64,000 bases of DNA from Aliidiomarina sedimenti (GCF_003986955.1 NZ_PIPN01000001.1:186001-250000), one strand, 5' to 3'. Positions 44,779-55,088 are shown, counted from the first letter of the stretch. Notes: a model not told the origin generated them from the sequence alone. A program made the numbers and translations.

Positions 44779-47700
44779 CTAATAATCTACATAGGCTGCG
44801 GGCACGCGCGGTGGATGTCGGGGCGGTAAACTGAAGCCGCCACTTTGGTAACGCAGATAGAGGGTGCCGTTATTCGGCGCAAAGGTGTCCGACCGTTGCG
44901 CCGTAATAGTGGCGCCAAGATACCAGCGTGAAGTAAGGCGGTACTCAAACTGACCGGACAAACTGTAGTTAAAGCCTGAGCTTGTGCCACCGTTGAAAAC
45001 GGGTTCGATAGAGCCGTTGTTAACAGCCTCCCATGCCTGCTGTTGCAAGTCGGGATCGTTCGGGTAGAAGTCACTGGCGTGCTGACGCGCAGTGGAATAA
45101 CCACCCGCCAGGCGGACACTGTAACTGAGTCGATTACGGCGGCCAAACAGGGTGATGGGTACACTGAGCGAATTGTACTGCGCCGGACTGTAATACCCAC
45201 CATGGCCAAAGGTATTTTCGCTTAACGTTTTCTGAAAACCCCAGTTGAGGTTAGTCAGGCCAACAGTTACTGCCAGCGCTTCGGTGTCATATGCGCGCAG
45301 GTAGACACCATTGTGTGCATACCAGCGCGAATTCGAGGCGACATTATGGCCGGTATAGTATTCGGCACCAGCAACACCCCACCAGCCGACCAGGCCACCC
45401 TGATCCCAGCTTAAACTGGTGTACAGCCCATTGCGCGTGACGCCACCCCAGCGTCGATCCGAGTAGGGGTCGCGACGGCCTGCAAAGCTCAGTAAATTAG
45501 CACTCTGAACACGGCGCTCGGCACCGGCCCGCCAACTGAAACTGGCCAGATCGCCGTCGACTTCAATACCGCCGACCCAGGTCGAGAGTTCAAACCCGAT
45601 GGGAGAAACGCCCAAATCAGCCGTCACCCGCGAGCCGGTACGACTGATACCCAAGGCGATACCCGAATCTTTCGTTTCGCTCTGAATACCGTTTACCGGG
45701 CAGTCTTCAAGTACACAGATAAGCCCGCTGCCGACTCGCGGGCGCCAGAAGCTATCGTCGCTATCAAACTCACCGGCTGACACCGAGGTTGGGTCGATGC
45801 GCAGTTGCCAGCGGGCACCAGATTCAGTGGTGGGTAAATCGATTCCGATAAGCAGGGTACGCGACTGCCAGTCTGTCACCCCTGCGGTGCCTGAACTGGA
45901 TTGGTTTTGCCAGGCTAGATCAACCGCATATTCACTGGCCTGCGCCGATCGCTCTAATCGCGAACGGGCATTGCTAACCTGCCAGTCATCGCCACTGCCG
46001 TATTGCCAGATAGTGTTCTGGCTTGAAGCGAGCCGCGACTCGAGTGCCTGCTGGCTCCAGTTTGCAGCGAGCTGTGTTGAGTCAGTGGCTTCAGCAATGC
46101 GGCTGGCAGCGAACAGAACCTCGCTGCTATCCTCGCTACGGTTTTGTTCGGCGTGTTCGGTCAGCGCCTGAATCTGCGGCAGGACCCATTTGTCGCTTGA
46201 AGTCACCTGATCCGCAATAGCATTCAAGGCTCTGTGCTGGTCATTTTGCGCCAGGGTCTGTAGTAACTCAGGTTCTTCTCTGAGCACCTGGCGCCAGTCA
46301 TTTTGCAGGCGGCTGATGGTTAATTCGGTCTGCACCCGGGACTCGAGTTCATTGATCGCGTCTGTGCGTTGAGGCTGATTAATCGCATTCAACTGAGTGG
46401 CTGCCTCAGGCCAGCGTTGCTGGCGGGAGAGGGTTAGCGCGTAGGCATAATGTGTGTCCGCTGTCGCCTCGGACGCAAGCAGTGGCGCAAATAACGCGCG
46501 GGCGGCCTGGTGCTCGCCGTCAGCATCCAGTTCGCGAGCGAGGCGGAACATCAGCCAGGGATCAGACGGCGTCAGTTGTTGCGCCTGCTGCCAGAGTTCA
46601 ACCGCCTGAGCGGTATCGCCGCGGTCATAGAACTCATCACCCCTTGCGATCAGTGCCTGAGCGCGCAGGCGATCAACTTCGCCGGCAATGCTGGCATACT
46701 GGGCCGGCGATAAACCAGCTAGCCATGCGTTAAGCGGCGGGGTCAGCTGATTGTCGTGTTGCTGCAGCCGCAGCTGGAAGCTCCCCCACAGTGCGGCTTC
46801 ACTGTCGCTATCGCTGGCCAATACCTGCTCATAAAGTTGAATCGCCTGGGCGCTATTGCCGAGCATTGCCTGCAGGCGAGCCTGACGTAATTTAACTTCC
46901 AGTGGCGCTTCGCTGCTGCTGGCCAGTAAGTCTAATAAGTGGCGAGCTGATTCCAGATCCTCATTGTCCAATGCGCTATCCACTTGCTGTAACCGCCACC
47001 AGAACAAGGCGATCTCGCGTAGCTCCATCCACACCTGCTGTTGCGGGGCCAGGTACGCCGCCTCTGAGAACCAGTGGTGAGCCTGCTCGTGTTTGCCCTG
47101 GCGCATAGTCGCGTAACCGAGATTGCCGTAAAGCTCCGGGAAGGGGTCTAACTCGCGGTAGGCTTGCTCGAAAATTCGTTCCGCCTGTTCATTCTGCTCC
47201 GCTTCCAGGGCGTCCACGCCGCGCTGATAGCGTTGATAGGCCGGGTCGCTTTGACGTTCCTGTAACGCCTCATAGCTGCGTTGAAAGCGAGCGCAGTTCG
47301 CCGCTATCTCATCGCTGTCGGGATGCAAACTAGTTAATGTGGTAAACAGCTCAAAGTACTCGTCTGTCAACGGCAATGTAGAGTAAAGCCGTTGCCAAAG
47401 TCCGAGTGCTTCGCTGCCAAAGACCGGATCGGTGGTTAATTGCGTCAGGGCTGCTAAGTGCTCAGGTGTCAGCGAGTCGTTCAGATAGTGCATCCGGTAG
47501 AGCGCAATTTCGACCCGGCCGTTATAAGGATGCCGGGTATGCAGATCCTGCAAAGCGTCCACAGCGGTTTCCGGTTCTCCGGCAAGGCTTCGTGCCTGCC
47601 AGTAATCAATGGCGAGCCCTGTTTGTCGGGGTGGGGTCGGAAACACACTTTGATACTGCTGCGCCGCCTGCTGGTATTGACCAGCAAGAAACAATAGCCG

Positions 47701-48063
47701 TGCTTCGCCCAGCTTTGCGCCTGATTCGCTTTCCAGCTGCAGTGCTTCCGTGGCACGCGCGGTAACCGGATGGTCCGCCGCTATCGACTGCAGTCGTTCG
47801 ACGTGGCGGCGGGCGCTGTCGAGATCATTGCGTTGCAACGCAAGCGAGAAACTGGCTTCAATCAGGTAAGGGTTATTGGGGTCGACCCGTAGCAGCTGTT
47901 CTAACATCGGCTCCATACGGTCCGGACGGCTGCGCTGGTACCAAAGCGAGAGGTTGTCCTCAAGCAGACGCACGGACTCGCGTTGCAGCGAATTCTCTGC
48001 GGCGGCCTGAGTACTCAGCGCAAGCCAGCCTATCAGTACAAGCAGGCTAGCAGTTTTCAGCAT
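44779..48063 (-). CDS. bcsC: Cellulose synthase outer-membrane export protein BcsC
   Basis: BcsC links periplasm and outer membrane for cellulose export. I use the ATG at 48063 (MLKTASLLVLIGW), giving 1094 residues with a signal peptide cut near QAAAE. About residues 25-700 are TPR repeats (for example YGNLGYATMRQGKHEQAHHWFSEAA), and the last about 330 residues are the BCSC C-terminal barrel (from SRTLLIGIDLPTTESGARW on), ending GFSLPPRHPPRVPAAYVDY. It is the last gene of the minus-strand bcs unit and overlaps bcsZ by 17 bases. Confidence 0.93.
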   Translation of the reverse strand: MLKTASLLVLIGWLALSTQAAAENSLQRESVRLLEDNLSLWYQRSRPDRMEPMLEQLLRVDPNNPYLIEASFSLALQRNDLDSARRHVERLQSIAADHPVTARATEALQLESESGAKLGEARLLFLAGQYQQAAQQYQSVFPTPPRQTGLAIDYWQARSLAGEPETAVDALQDLHTRHPYNGRVEIALYRMHYLNDSLTPEHLAALTQLTTDPVFGSEALGLWQRLYSTLPLTDEYFELFTTLTSLHPDSDEIAANCARFQRSYEALQERQSDPAYQRYQRGVDALEAEQNEQAERIFEQAYRELDPFPELYGNLGYATMRQGKHEQAHHWFSEAAYLAPQQQVWMELREIALFWWRLQQVDSALDNEDLESARHLLDLLASSSEAPLEVKLRQARLQAMLGNSAQAIQLYEQVLASDSDSEAALWGSFQLRLQQHDNQLTPPLNAWLAGLSPAQYASIAGEVDRLRAQALIARGDEFYDRGDTAQAVELWQQAQQLTPSDPWLMFRLARELDADGEHQAARALFAPLLASEATADTHYAYALTLSRQQRWPEAATQLNAINQPQRTDAINELESRVQTELTISRLQNDWRQVLREEPELLQTLAQNDQHRALNAIADQVTSSDKWVLPQIQALTEHAEQNRSEDSSEVLFAASRIAEATDSTQLAANWSQQALESRLASSQNTIWQYGSGDDWQVSNARSRLERSAQASEYAVDLAWQNQSSSGTAGVTDWQSRTLLIGIDLPTTESGARWQLRIDPTSVSAGEFDSDDSFWRPRVGSGLICVLEDCPVNGIQSETKDSGIALGISRTGSRVTADLGVSPIGFELSTWVGGIEVDGDLASFSWRAGAERRVQSANLLSFAGRRDPYSDRRWGGVTRNGLYTSLSWDQGGLVGWWGVAGAEYYTGHNVASNSRWYAHNGVYLRAYDTEALAVTVGLTNLNWGFQKTLSENTFGHGGYYSPAQYNSLSVPITLFGRRNRLSYSVRLAGGYSTARQHASDFYPNDPDLQQQAWEAVNNGSIEPVFNGGTSSGFNYSLSGQFEYRLTSRWYLGATITAQRSDTFAPNNGTLYLRYQSGGFSLPPRHPPRVPAAYVDY

Positions 48064-49231
48064 GCCAGTTAACCTCAAGGGTGCCGTTGTTGTTGAAGCC
48101 GAAGCATTGCTGAGCAGCCAGCCCAAACAGGATCAACATGCTGTCATAGTAACGCTGGTCGTAACCGGCAGCACCGCGGGCGAGCAGCCGTTGATACTGC
48201 AAGCTTTCCAGTTCCGGGTCAAAGCGACTCAGGTAAGGAGCGAGGGCAATTGAAAACCCAATTGGTCCGGTCCCCGACGTCTTGCCATTGGGGTAAATAT
48301 GCTCGGGTGGCGTCTGCTGCTGTTCGATGTAGTCAACCAGTGGCTGAGTCTTGTCCAGTAACGCCTGAACCTCAGGGCTGGCATTCGACCGAGTGGCATC
48401 AAGGTGCAACCATAAGTAGGTGCGTATCGCATCATAGCTGCCATGCAGGGCGTCCTGGTTAATCACGTTAAGGTCATAGTCGATGCTTACCCAGTCGCTG
48501 AAGAAGCCGCCAAACACATCGGCGTTTGCGCTAAGCTGACGCAGGCTGCTTTGGTAGATACCCTGCCAGCGTTCGTCGTCGAGTATATGAGCAAGCCCGG
48601 CAAAGACACTTAAGCTGAAATAGCTTGGGTTTAAGGTCACCCGCTCAGACTTAACAAAGCCGTAAGGGGCTGGCAACAGCACCGTCTCGTCGCCAACCTC
48701 TGCAACGGATTCACGCAGAATGCGCGATGCAAGCAAGCTACCAAGCTCTCGGTAATCTGCTCTGTCCCACAAGCGGCCTGCTTCCAGTAGTGAGAACGCC
48801 ATCCAGACGTCGGCGTCAGAGGCCGGGTTTGAATCAAGAATACCCCAGCGGTCGGTGTCCTCGTCGTGGCCCCATTGCCAGGCGGGCAGCTGCGCATCCA
48901 GTCCGGCCGGTGCGAGGTTGTTTTCAGTCCATTGCAGCAGGCGCTGGAAGGTCGCCTGATCATTGGCGACCAGGGCGAAAAACATGCCGTACGACTGTCC
49001 TTCGGAGGTGGAAATACTTCCCTCTGAACCAAGGTCAATCACGCGCCCGTCTGCACTGACAAAATCATCGACCAGGCGCTGCCAGTGGTACGCAAAGGTG
49101 GCCTCTTTGTCGACCGTCGGTGGCGGTTGAAACTGATAGTCCCGTGTGTTGCCGCCGGTATCGGCGCAGGCGCTCAGCGGCAAGCTGAAAAGCGAGGCGA
49201 CTATCAGTGTATGCCGGATAAATACCTTCAT
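48047..49231 (-). CDS. bcsZ: Periplasmic endoglucanase BcsZ (GH8)
   Basis: BcsZ trims cellulose during export. The 394-residue protein has a signal sequence with a possible lipobox (LPLSAC at 18-23) and a glycoside hydrolase family 8 domain: catalytic Glu in TSEGQSYGMFFALVA, Asp in ASDADVWMAFSLLEA, and YDAIRTYLWLH later. The usual BcsZ is soluble, so lipidation would be a variation. It overlaps bcsB by four bases and bcsC by 17, indicating tight coupling. Confidence 0.93.
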   Translation of the reverse strand: MKVFIRHTLIVASLFSLPLSACADTGGNTRDYQFQPPPTVDKEATFAYHWQRLVDDFVSADGRVIDLGSEGSISTSEGQSYGMFFALVANDQATFQRLLQWTENNLAPAGLDAQLPAWQWGHDEDTDRWGILDSNPASDADVWMAFSLLEAGRLWDRADYRELGSLLASRILRESVAEVGDETVLLPAPYGFVKSERVTLNPSYFSLSVFAGLAHILDDERWQGIYQSSLRQLSANADVFGGFFSDWVSIDYDLNVINQDALHGSYDAIRTYLWLHLDATRSNASPEVQALLDKTQPLVDYIEQQQTPPEHIYPNGKTSGTGPIGFSIALAPYLSRFDPELESLQYQRLLARGAAGYDQRYYDSMLILFGLAAQQCFGFNNNGTLEVNWHAENC

Positions 49232-51432
49232 GAGTTAGCAGCCTGTCGTTTTTGAGCGATCCGCGCCAGGCCTGCGTAGACCATTAAGGCAATTAAAATG
49301 ACCGCAAGCAAGGCAAAGAAGACCACCACCACCGGGTGTTGCGCCACGTGATAGGTCATTCGGTTCCACCAGCTAAGCTCACCGACATAATAGGGTGAAC
49401 GGGGCTCATAACTGACAATGCGCGACGGCGTGAGCATCGTTAAGAAGCCGTCGATCTGGTCACTGAGCTCGGCCGAGGTAAGCACCTGGCGTAAGCGAGG
49501 TAAATACTCATCGTCAGATGCCAGTAGCGCCACCACACTTCGCTCATCGTTTAACGGAGACTCAAAAGCAAGAAAGGCAGCGCCGGGGCCATCGCTGGTA
49601 AAGGTCAGGTCAGCACCACTAAGGGTGTCCGGGTGCCCAGCCAACTGCTGACCGCGCAACTGGCGCTGCAGCGTGTCCTGGCCAAAGCGGTCGCTGAACT
49701 GCTGCAAGGCGTAATGGCTAATCAGCACAAAGTCTTTTTCAGGGTGTTCGGTGTCAGGCTGGTAGTCGTCGATCGTACGGACCTGCAACAACACACCCGG
49801 GTAGCCAGTTGATGCCCCCATATGAGCAACGGTGTCGAGCAGCGTGATCATTTGCTCTGAGCTGGTTAAATCACCAAGCAAAAATACACTTTGTGAGAGG
49901 TCATCGTAACGGGTGAACGGGAACCCAGCCTTGGCAAATAAATGCAGATTGGGCAGCGCGGTGTAATGGTGATAGCCACGCAGATCAATGGTGGAATTGC
50001 CATCAATCACACCCATGGTGTTGTTCGCAGGCTCGTAGTCACACCCGCCAATAGGCCGCGGGAATGAATACTCGAGACTCAGGTTATTAATAGTTGAGAG
50101 CTGAAACGCCGGTAACTGCAGGCGGTTGGCGTCATTAATATCGCTCACCAGCGGAATACGCACGCGCTCGGTGGAGCTTTGTCGGCCGGACTGGTTCAGG
50201 GTATAGGCCTGAGTGAACTGCCCATTGATGAACACGCGCAAGCGGCTTTCATCTGCTTGCACAGGGGGCGTGTAACGAAAACGAAGGTCAATCGGAATGC
50301 CGTAGCGTTGCCAGGTAAAGAGATCAGGCGGTAAGCGCAAGCCGACATTGATCGGGGCCGGGCGGTACCCTTCACGTTGCAACTCTGAGGGGTGGCTTAC
50401 GAGTTCGCTAAAAGAAACCTTGCGTTGCGTACTGACCCAGTTTGGAGCGGCGTACGGCTGACGCGGGTCGATAGTTTGCGGGCGCAGGTCAGCCTGGTCA
50501 CCACTTAGACCAGCGCGGGTCAGCACCAGCGACTGTGCAGTTTGCTTTACTTCGCTGTCATCAGACCCGGTGACCAGCATCACTTTGTAAGCAGGGTGCT
50601 GCGGGTTATCGGTCATCAGCACTGCACCCGTATCCGGCGTTTCGACTGGCAAGCCCAGTTGGTCTAATTCAGCGTGCGTTGCAAACACAATACTGTGGTA
50701 CTCCGGCCATTCCGCGTCATCGTTCAATGCCGTGTAGGTAATATCGAGATCGCGCCAGTAGGCCTGGGCACCAAAATAGCCCGCAACCATTGCCATGGCT
50801 TCAGCTTTGCTGCTGGAAGGCTGCTCAGGGGTGAGTAAATTAAGCTGCACTGGGTCAAAGCTGCGTTCATCGAAAAACGGCTCAGGGAAAAAGGCCAGTT
50901 CGTTTTCCAGTCGTAGCTGTTGCTTGGTCAGCTCCAGGGTACTGGCGCCGGACATTTCCACCCAGGTGCCCGGTGACGCGGCACCGCACTGCATGGCCGC
51001 GCGGCCAGCAATCAGCTCAATGCTAAGTTCATTGTAGGTCGAGAAGTAATGCGGTTCGATATCGAACTGGTAGCGGGTCAACTGACTTTCATCATCACTG
51101 CGAACGCTGCGCGCGCCAATCGTCTCGCCATTCAGGTTAATCACCAGCTGTGCGGTATCGCTTTCAATCAACGGCGAACTGCGCACCAGCAGGGTAAGCG
51201 ACGCCGCGGTTACCAGTTCATCGATACGACTGCCGAACGCCACGGTAATGACAGGGTTCTGGCCGCTGATGCGCAGGTTGTCGAGGTCAAAGTCGCGCAG
51301 TTCGATACTATCCAGCCGGGTTGGCAGGCTGTCCTGCGCCTCGCTGGCCGCTTCATCCTGACTAAACGACGGCAGCGAGACCGTGGCCAGTACGGCGAAT
51401 GCAAACACAAAAGACAGATACGAATTAACCAT
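49228..51432 (-). CDS. bcsB: Cellulose synthase regulatory subunit BcsB
   Basis: BcsB is the periplasmic, membrane-anchored partner of BcsA that guides the glucan. The ATG at 51432 (MVNSYLSFVFAF) gives 734 residues with a signal peptide; a longer frame to 51504 lies within bcsA. Alternating carbohydrate-binding-like and flavodoxin-like parts follow, with the conserved SLEYSFPRPIGGCDYEP region. A single C-terminal helix (VVVVFFALLAVILIALMVY) anchors it. It overlaps the end of bcsA by 8 bases. Confidence 0.93.
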   Translation of the reverse strand: MVNSYLSFVFAFAVLATVSLPSFSQDEAASEAQDSLPTRLDSIELRDFDLDNLRISGQNPVITVAFGSRIDELVTAASLTLLVRSSPLIESDTAQLVINLNGETIGARSVRSDDESQLTRYQFDIEPHYFSTYNELSIELIAGRAAMQCGAASPGTWVEMSGASTLELTKQQLRLENELAFFPEPFFDERSFDPVQLNLLTPEQPSSSKAEAMAMVAGYFGAQAYWRDLDITYTALNDDAEWPEYHSIVFATHAELDQLGLPVETPDTGAVLMTDNPQHPAYKVMLVTGSDDSEVKQTAQSLVLTRAGLSGDQADLRPQTIDPRQPYAAPNWVSTQRKVSFSELVSHPSELQREGYRPAPINVGLRLPPDLFTWQRYGIPIDLRFRYTPPVQADESRLRVFINGQFTQAYTLNQSGRQSSTERVRIPLVSDINDANRLQLPAFQLSTINNLSLEYSFPRPIGGCDYEPANNTMGVIDGNSTIDLRGYHHYTALPNLHLFAKAGFPFTRYDDLSQSVFLLGDLTSSEQMITLLDTVAHMGASTGYPGVLLQVRTIDDYQPDTEHPEKDFVLISHYALQQFSDRFGQDTLQRQLRGQQLAGHPDTLSGADLTFTSDGPGAAFLAFESPLNDERSVVALLASDDEYLPRLRQVLTSAELSDQIDGFLTMLTPSRIVSYEPRSPYYVGELSWWNRMTYHVAQHPVVVVFFALLAVILIALMVYAGLARIAQKRQAANS

Positions 51433-53965
51433 TGTCAGAAACCTTTTTGCCAGGAGTGCGTGGAAGTACGCTTTTACATTTTGCCCAGAACCTGATGATG
51501 ACACTGATAACCGGGTTTAAAATTGGGGTGAATTGATTAACCAGTCGTTTGTAGCCTTCAAGGCTAATGGTGATCACTTCACCAAAACTGGTTACAGGTG
51601 AATCTTTTTGCTCTGGCCGCCAATCGGTCCAGGCATCCGCACGCGAGAAAGTTGCCGTGATAAAGCTCTGCTCCTGCGCCAGGCTGGCAAAGCGAAATTG
51701 GACGCCCACTTTGTTTTTACGAACACTCACCACGTCCGCGTTAAAGGCATTTTCCGTTTCTGCGCTGATTAATGCAACTTGTACCTGGCTACCCGGTTTA
51801 ATGGTGACCCCGTCAGGGACACTTAAACCAGCACCGTTGTCAGAGAAGTCATCGAGGGTAACCTGGTAACTGTGGCCACTGTCGGTAATCAGGGTGGCGG
51901 GTCGGTTAACCGATATACGGTGCGACACACGCACCTGTTTCGCTTCTTCGGCAACTGAAATAGCGCCGCCTAGAATAATCAGGTTGTAGGTTAGCCAGAC
52001 CAGGTTCAGGGCAATACTAAGGTACTCATCTGCTGGGCCATTAATGAGGCGCCAAATACCGAAGGCAGCCCCAATCAGACTCAAACTGATCAGGATCAGG
52101 TACGGGCTGGAGATTTTCCAGTCATAAAACTCTGATTCGTTCAGCCCGCCTTTTTCAGTTACGTTGAACTTGCCCTGTTTGGGGGCAAATAAGGCCACGG
52201 TGGTTGGGCGCAGAATATACCAGGCCAGTACGGTTTCATACATTTCGGCCCAGAATGAATGCCGGTAAGGGCCCTGATGGCGCGAATTGGTTAAATAAGA
52301 ATGCACAATATGGGGCAGCGCGTAGGCCGCAATCATAACCGCCGGGGCAAAAATGATATAGGCACCGAACAGCAAAAAGGCTAACGGAGCGAGCATAAAG
52401 ATCATGCGTGGAATGCCATTAAAGAAATAGAGCATCGCATTGGCGTAGCATAGCCGCTGGCCGAGGTTAAGACCTTTGCCAAACAGCGGGTTATCGAGCC
52501 GGAAAATCTGTGCCATGCCTCGTGCCCAGCGAATACGCTGACCAATATGGCTGGATAAACTCTCGGTCGCCAGGCCAGCCGCTTGCGGAATATTAAGGTA
52601 GGCCGAGTTATAGCCCAGGCGGTGCAGTTTCAGCGCGGTGTGGGCATCTTCGGTGACGGTCTCGGTTGCGATGCCGCCGATCTCTTCCAGTGGGCCACGC
52701 TTTAAGACCGCGCATGAACCGCAGAAGAACGAGGAATTCCATAAGTCATTGCCGTCCTGAATCAGGCCGTAGAAGAGTTCGTTCTCATTCGGCTTGGAAC
52801 GGAAAATAGACAGGTTGCGCTCGAAGGGATCAGGCGAGAAGAAATGATGCGGTGTTTGCACCAGTGCCAGCTTGGGATCTTTCAGAAACCAGCCCATGGT
52901 CATTTGCAAAAACGAGCGGGTAGGGATGTGATCACAGTCGAAAATAGCGATGTAGTCGCCGCCGGTTTTGCCCAGCGCATGGTTGAGGTTACCGGCTTTG
53001 GCGTGGCTGTTGTCCGGGCGCACCATATAGTCGACCCCAGCCTCATCACAGAACTGGCGGAACTCGTCGCGCTTACCGTCATCCAGAACATAAACGTTGA
53101 GTTTGTCCTTCGGCCAGTCGATGGCCAGGGCCGCCAGAATAGTCGGCCGAACCACTTTGAGCGGTTCGTTGTAACTGGGAATGAAAATATCGACACTGGG
53201 CCATTCGGTAAGGTCGTCAGGCAGTTTGGCCACGCCGCGTTTTAATGGCCAGGCGGTTTGGATATAACCAAGAATAAGAATGGTCCAGGCATAGATTTCG
53301 GCACTCAGCAGAATGATCGCGAAGGTGGCGTCCAACGGCACATCCCAGTTAATGGTCTGGGTCACCCGCCACCAAAGGTAGCGCGAACTGACCAACACGG
53401 AGAGCACTATCATCAGTAACAGCGGCAGCCGTCCTGAGGTATCACGAACCCACAGCGCAACCGCCCAGAACGCGAGCAACATCAGCGCCTGTGCGCTGGC
53501 ATCCATAGGCAATGAGATGGTAAAGGCCACAAACAGCGCTGATACCACGGTCAATGCCACGCGCATAAGGGTCGAGCCCAGTAATTTGGGTGCCAATGCG
53601 GTTAGCGCACTGAATGACGAAGTGGTCAGGCGTTGTAAAAGACGCACTGGCCGTGCATGGCGGGCCTGATAGGCCGACAGCTTGAGCGCGGTAAAGCCTT
53701 GGTTATCAGTTTTTTGCCGCGGTGCCCGGTTGGCAAAAACCAGCCAGACTACCTGAATGACAATGCGCAGGGGGTCCAGTAAGGACCAGCGTTGCCGCGC
53801 CACATGAGGAAACCAGAAACGCGCCTGAAGGCCCTGCATCGAGGTGCGTTCCGACAACAGCACGAGCCCGATCAGGGCAGCACTAAGCACGCCAACTGAA
53901 TGGGTTCTTGAATGGTTGCGGCGCAGGGTTTTCCATTGCGCCTGAAGTGTCTTTAGCACACTCAT
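51425..53965 (-). CDS. bcsA: Cellulose synthase catalytic subunit BcsA
   Basis: BcsA polymerises UDP-glucose to beta-1,4-glucan and translocates it across the inner membrane. In its 846 residues the GT2 motifs appear in order: VYVLDDGKRDEF, IFDCDHIPTR (DxD), VTEDAHTAL (TED) and GQRIRWARGM (QxxRW), embedded among about eight helices. A C-terminal PilZ domain shows RVSHR (RxxxR) and DDFSDNGAG (DxSxxG), the c-di-GMP binding signature, so activity should depend on c-di-GMP. It is the central gene of the minus-strand unit, after bcsQ. Confidence 0.97.
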   Translation of the reverse strand: MSVLKTLQAQWKTLRRNHSRTHSVGVLSAALIGLVLLSERTSMQGLQARFWFPHVARQRWSLLDPLRIVIQVVWLVFANRAPRQKTDNQGFTALKLSAYQARHARPVRLLQRLTTSSFSALTALAPKLLGSTLMRVALTVVSALFVAFTISLPMDASAQALMLLAFWAVALWVRDTSGRLPLLLMIVLSVLVSSRYLWWRVTQTINWDVPLDATFAIILLSAEIYAWTILILGYIQTAWPLKRGVAKLPDDLTEWPSVDIFIPSYNEPLKVVRPTILAALAIDWPKDKLNVYVLDDGKRDEFRQFCDEAGVDYMVRPDNSHAKAGNLNHALGKTGGDYIAIFDCDHIPTRSFLQMTMGWFLKDPKLALVQTPHHFFSPDPFERNLSIFRSKPNENELFYGLIQDGNDLWNSSFFCGSCAVLKRGPLEEIGGIATETVTEDAHTALKLHRLGYNSAYLNIPQAAGLATESLSSHIGQRIRWARGMAQIFRLDNPLFGKGLNLGQRLCYANAMLYFFNGIPRMIFMLAPLAFLLFGAYIIFAPAVMIAAYALPHIVHSYLTNSRHQGPYRHSFWAEMYETVLAWYILRPTTVALFAPKQGKFNVTEKGGLNESEFYDWKISSPYLILISLSLIGAAFGIWRLINGPADEYLSIALNLVWLTYNLIILGGAISVAEEAKQVRVSHRISVNRPATLITDSGHSYQVTLDDFSDNGAGLSVPDGVTIKPGSQVQVALISAETENAFNADVVSVRKNKVGVQFRFASLAQEQSFITATFSRADAWTDWRPEQKDSPVTSFGEVITISLEGYKRLVNQFTPILNPVISVIIRFWAKCKSVLPRTPGKKVSDNG

Positions 53966-53975
53966 TCAGCCACCG

Positions 53976-54725
53976 TCACTTCAGCACCGTTTTTAGCCAC
54001 AGTGCGAGGGCTTCAAAATCGCCGGCGGCGCGTGAAGCGATGGCGTAATCGACCACAGGCTGCTGTGTGGCGAGCGCCTCAGGTACATGCTGGTCATGGT
54101 GTACCATCATCGGCGCAAGAATACGGGGGTTCAGTTCTGCTTTTAACAGGTTAAGGATGTCTTTGTTCAAGGTTAAATTAGGCGCCACTTTATTAAACAC
54201 AAAATACACCGAGGAAAATGACTGCGGCGTGCTCCTTAAGTCCCGAGATAACCCCCGATACAGGTAGGCGTAGGTTAAAGGCGCTGGTTCAAGCACACAC
54301 AACAGGATATCAAGGCTGTTTTGCAGCTCATGGAGGTCGTTCAGATCCCGTGTGCCGAGGCTAATAGTGCCGAGGTTAATACAGCAATACGTATAGTCAT
54401 CCGGCAGTCGCTCAAGTACCTGCGTCAGTTGCGAGCCGTTTGCAGACTGATCTCTGTCGAGCTGAGAGCTGGCGCCCTGCAGGCTCTCTCCGTAAGGCAG
54501 GTAATGAACACCGGACGGATACTCGAATACCTCCAGCGGATCCTGGTTTATCAGACCACGGCGGTCCTCTAACGGCATGCCAAAATGCAGCCGCAGCATA
54601 TTTTCTGGGGTTAAGTCCACCGCCAGCGTAGGGGAGGCCGCCGTCGCCAGCTCATTGGCGAGGTTCGCACACAGTGTTTTCGCGCCCGCCCCGGGAGTCA
54701 ACGAGACAATACCAATCGAAAGCAT
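53976..54725 (-). CDS. bcsQ: Cellulose biosynthesis protein BcsQ (MinD/ParA-like)
   Basis: BcsQ is a SIMIBI-class ATPase-like protein that assists assembly or polar placement of the cellulose synthase. The 249 residues start MLSIGIVSLTPGAGAKT, a degenerate Walker A lacking the signature KGG lysine; E. coli BcsQ is also degenerate here. LAVDLTPENMLRLHFGMP and CCINLGTISL follow at the switch positions. It lies 10 bases before bcsA and two bases after the small bcsR-like gene. Confidence 0.88.
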   Translation of the reverse strand: MLSIGIVSLTPGAGAKTLCANLANELATAASPTLAVDLTPENMLRLHFGMPLEDRRGLINQDPLEVFEYPSGVHYLPYGESLQGASSQLDRDQSANGSQLTQVLERLPDDYTYCCINLGTISLGTRDLNDLHELQNSLDILLCVLEPAPLTYAYLYRGLSRDLRSTPQSFSSVYFVFNKVAPNLTLNKDILNLLKAELNPRILAPMMVHHDQHVPEALATQQPVVDYAIASRAAGDFEALALWLKTVLK

Positions 54726-54727
54726 AC

Positions 54728-54970
54728 TTAACGGTCGTCTTGGACTGGGTCGGATGCTGCTTCAGCGCTGGCAACCAGGCTTGAAAGCGGCGAATGGAAG
54801 AGCCGCCATTTAGTGCGTGTTGTGGTGATTTGCTGAGAAAGGTTTAATTCGCGAAATTGTAGCCCCTGCTCACCAGTGTGAAGCTGCAACATGGCGATAT
54901 CTTCCGCTTCAGAAAGGCGGGTCGTCGCCGTTGTGCCGGACGGAGGGGTGAGCATACTTTTTGTGATCAT
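54728..54970 (-). CDS. Small BcsR-like protein, first gene of the minus bcs unit
   Basis: The 80-residue polar protein sits exactly where bcsR lies in enterobacteria, directly before bcsQ. A weak pattern match supports this: DIAMLQLH...FRELNLSQQ...TKWRLF resembles the DIV..LKQ...YADISQREQ...KRWPLL of E. coli BcsR, with an N-terminal extension here. An AAGGAGC site precedes the ATG. BcsR forms a complex with BcsQ at the synthase; assignment by position and faint similarity only. Confidence 0.65.
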   Translation of the reverse strand: MITKSMLTPPSGTTATTRLSEAEDIAMLQLHTGEQGLQFRELNLSQQITTTRTKWRLFHSPLSSLVASAEAASDPVQDDR

Positions 54971-55088
54971 GTTGCTCCTTGCTTATTTATAAGCAGTTCT
55001 TTATATAAACAGGCGTTATAGTACTTGCTTAACAACTTCTTTTCTTTAATCATAGGGACCTGTACCCCCTGATGGCAAGGAGAATTCA
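54971..55088. promoter_or_regulatory. Divergent bcs regulatory region
   Basis: This 118-bp stretch is shared by the two divergent bcs units. It is AT-rich with several TATA-like hexamers (for example TATAGT at 55017-55022), but I cannot pick a convincing pair of promoters. Ribosome sites lie at both ends (AAGGAGC on minus, AAGGAG at 55077-55082 on plus). Confidence 0.5.

Noticed and set aside
53976-54725. Degenerate Walker A in BcsQ as a defect
   Set aside because: E. coli BcsQ also has an altered Walker A, so this is a family trait.
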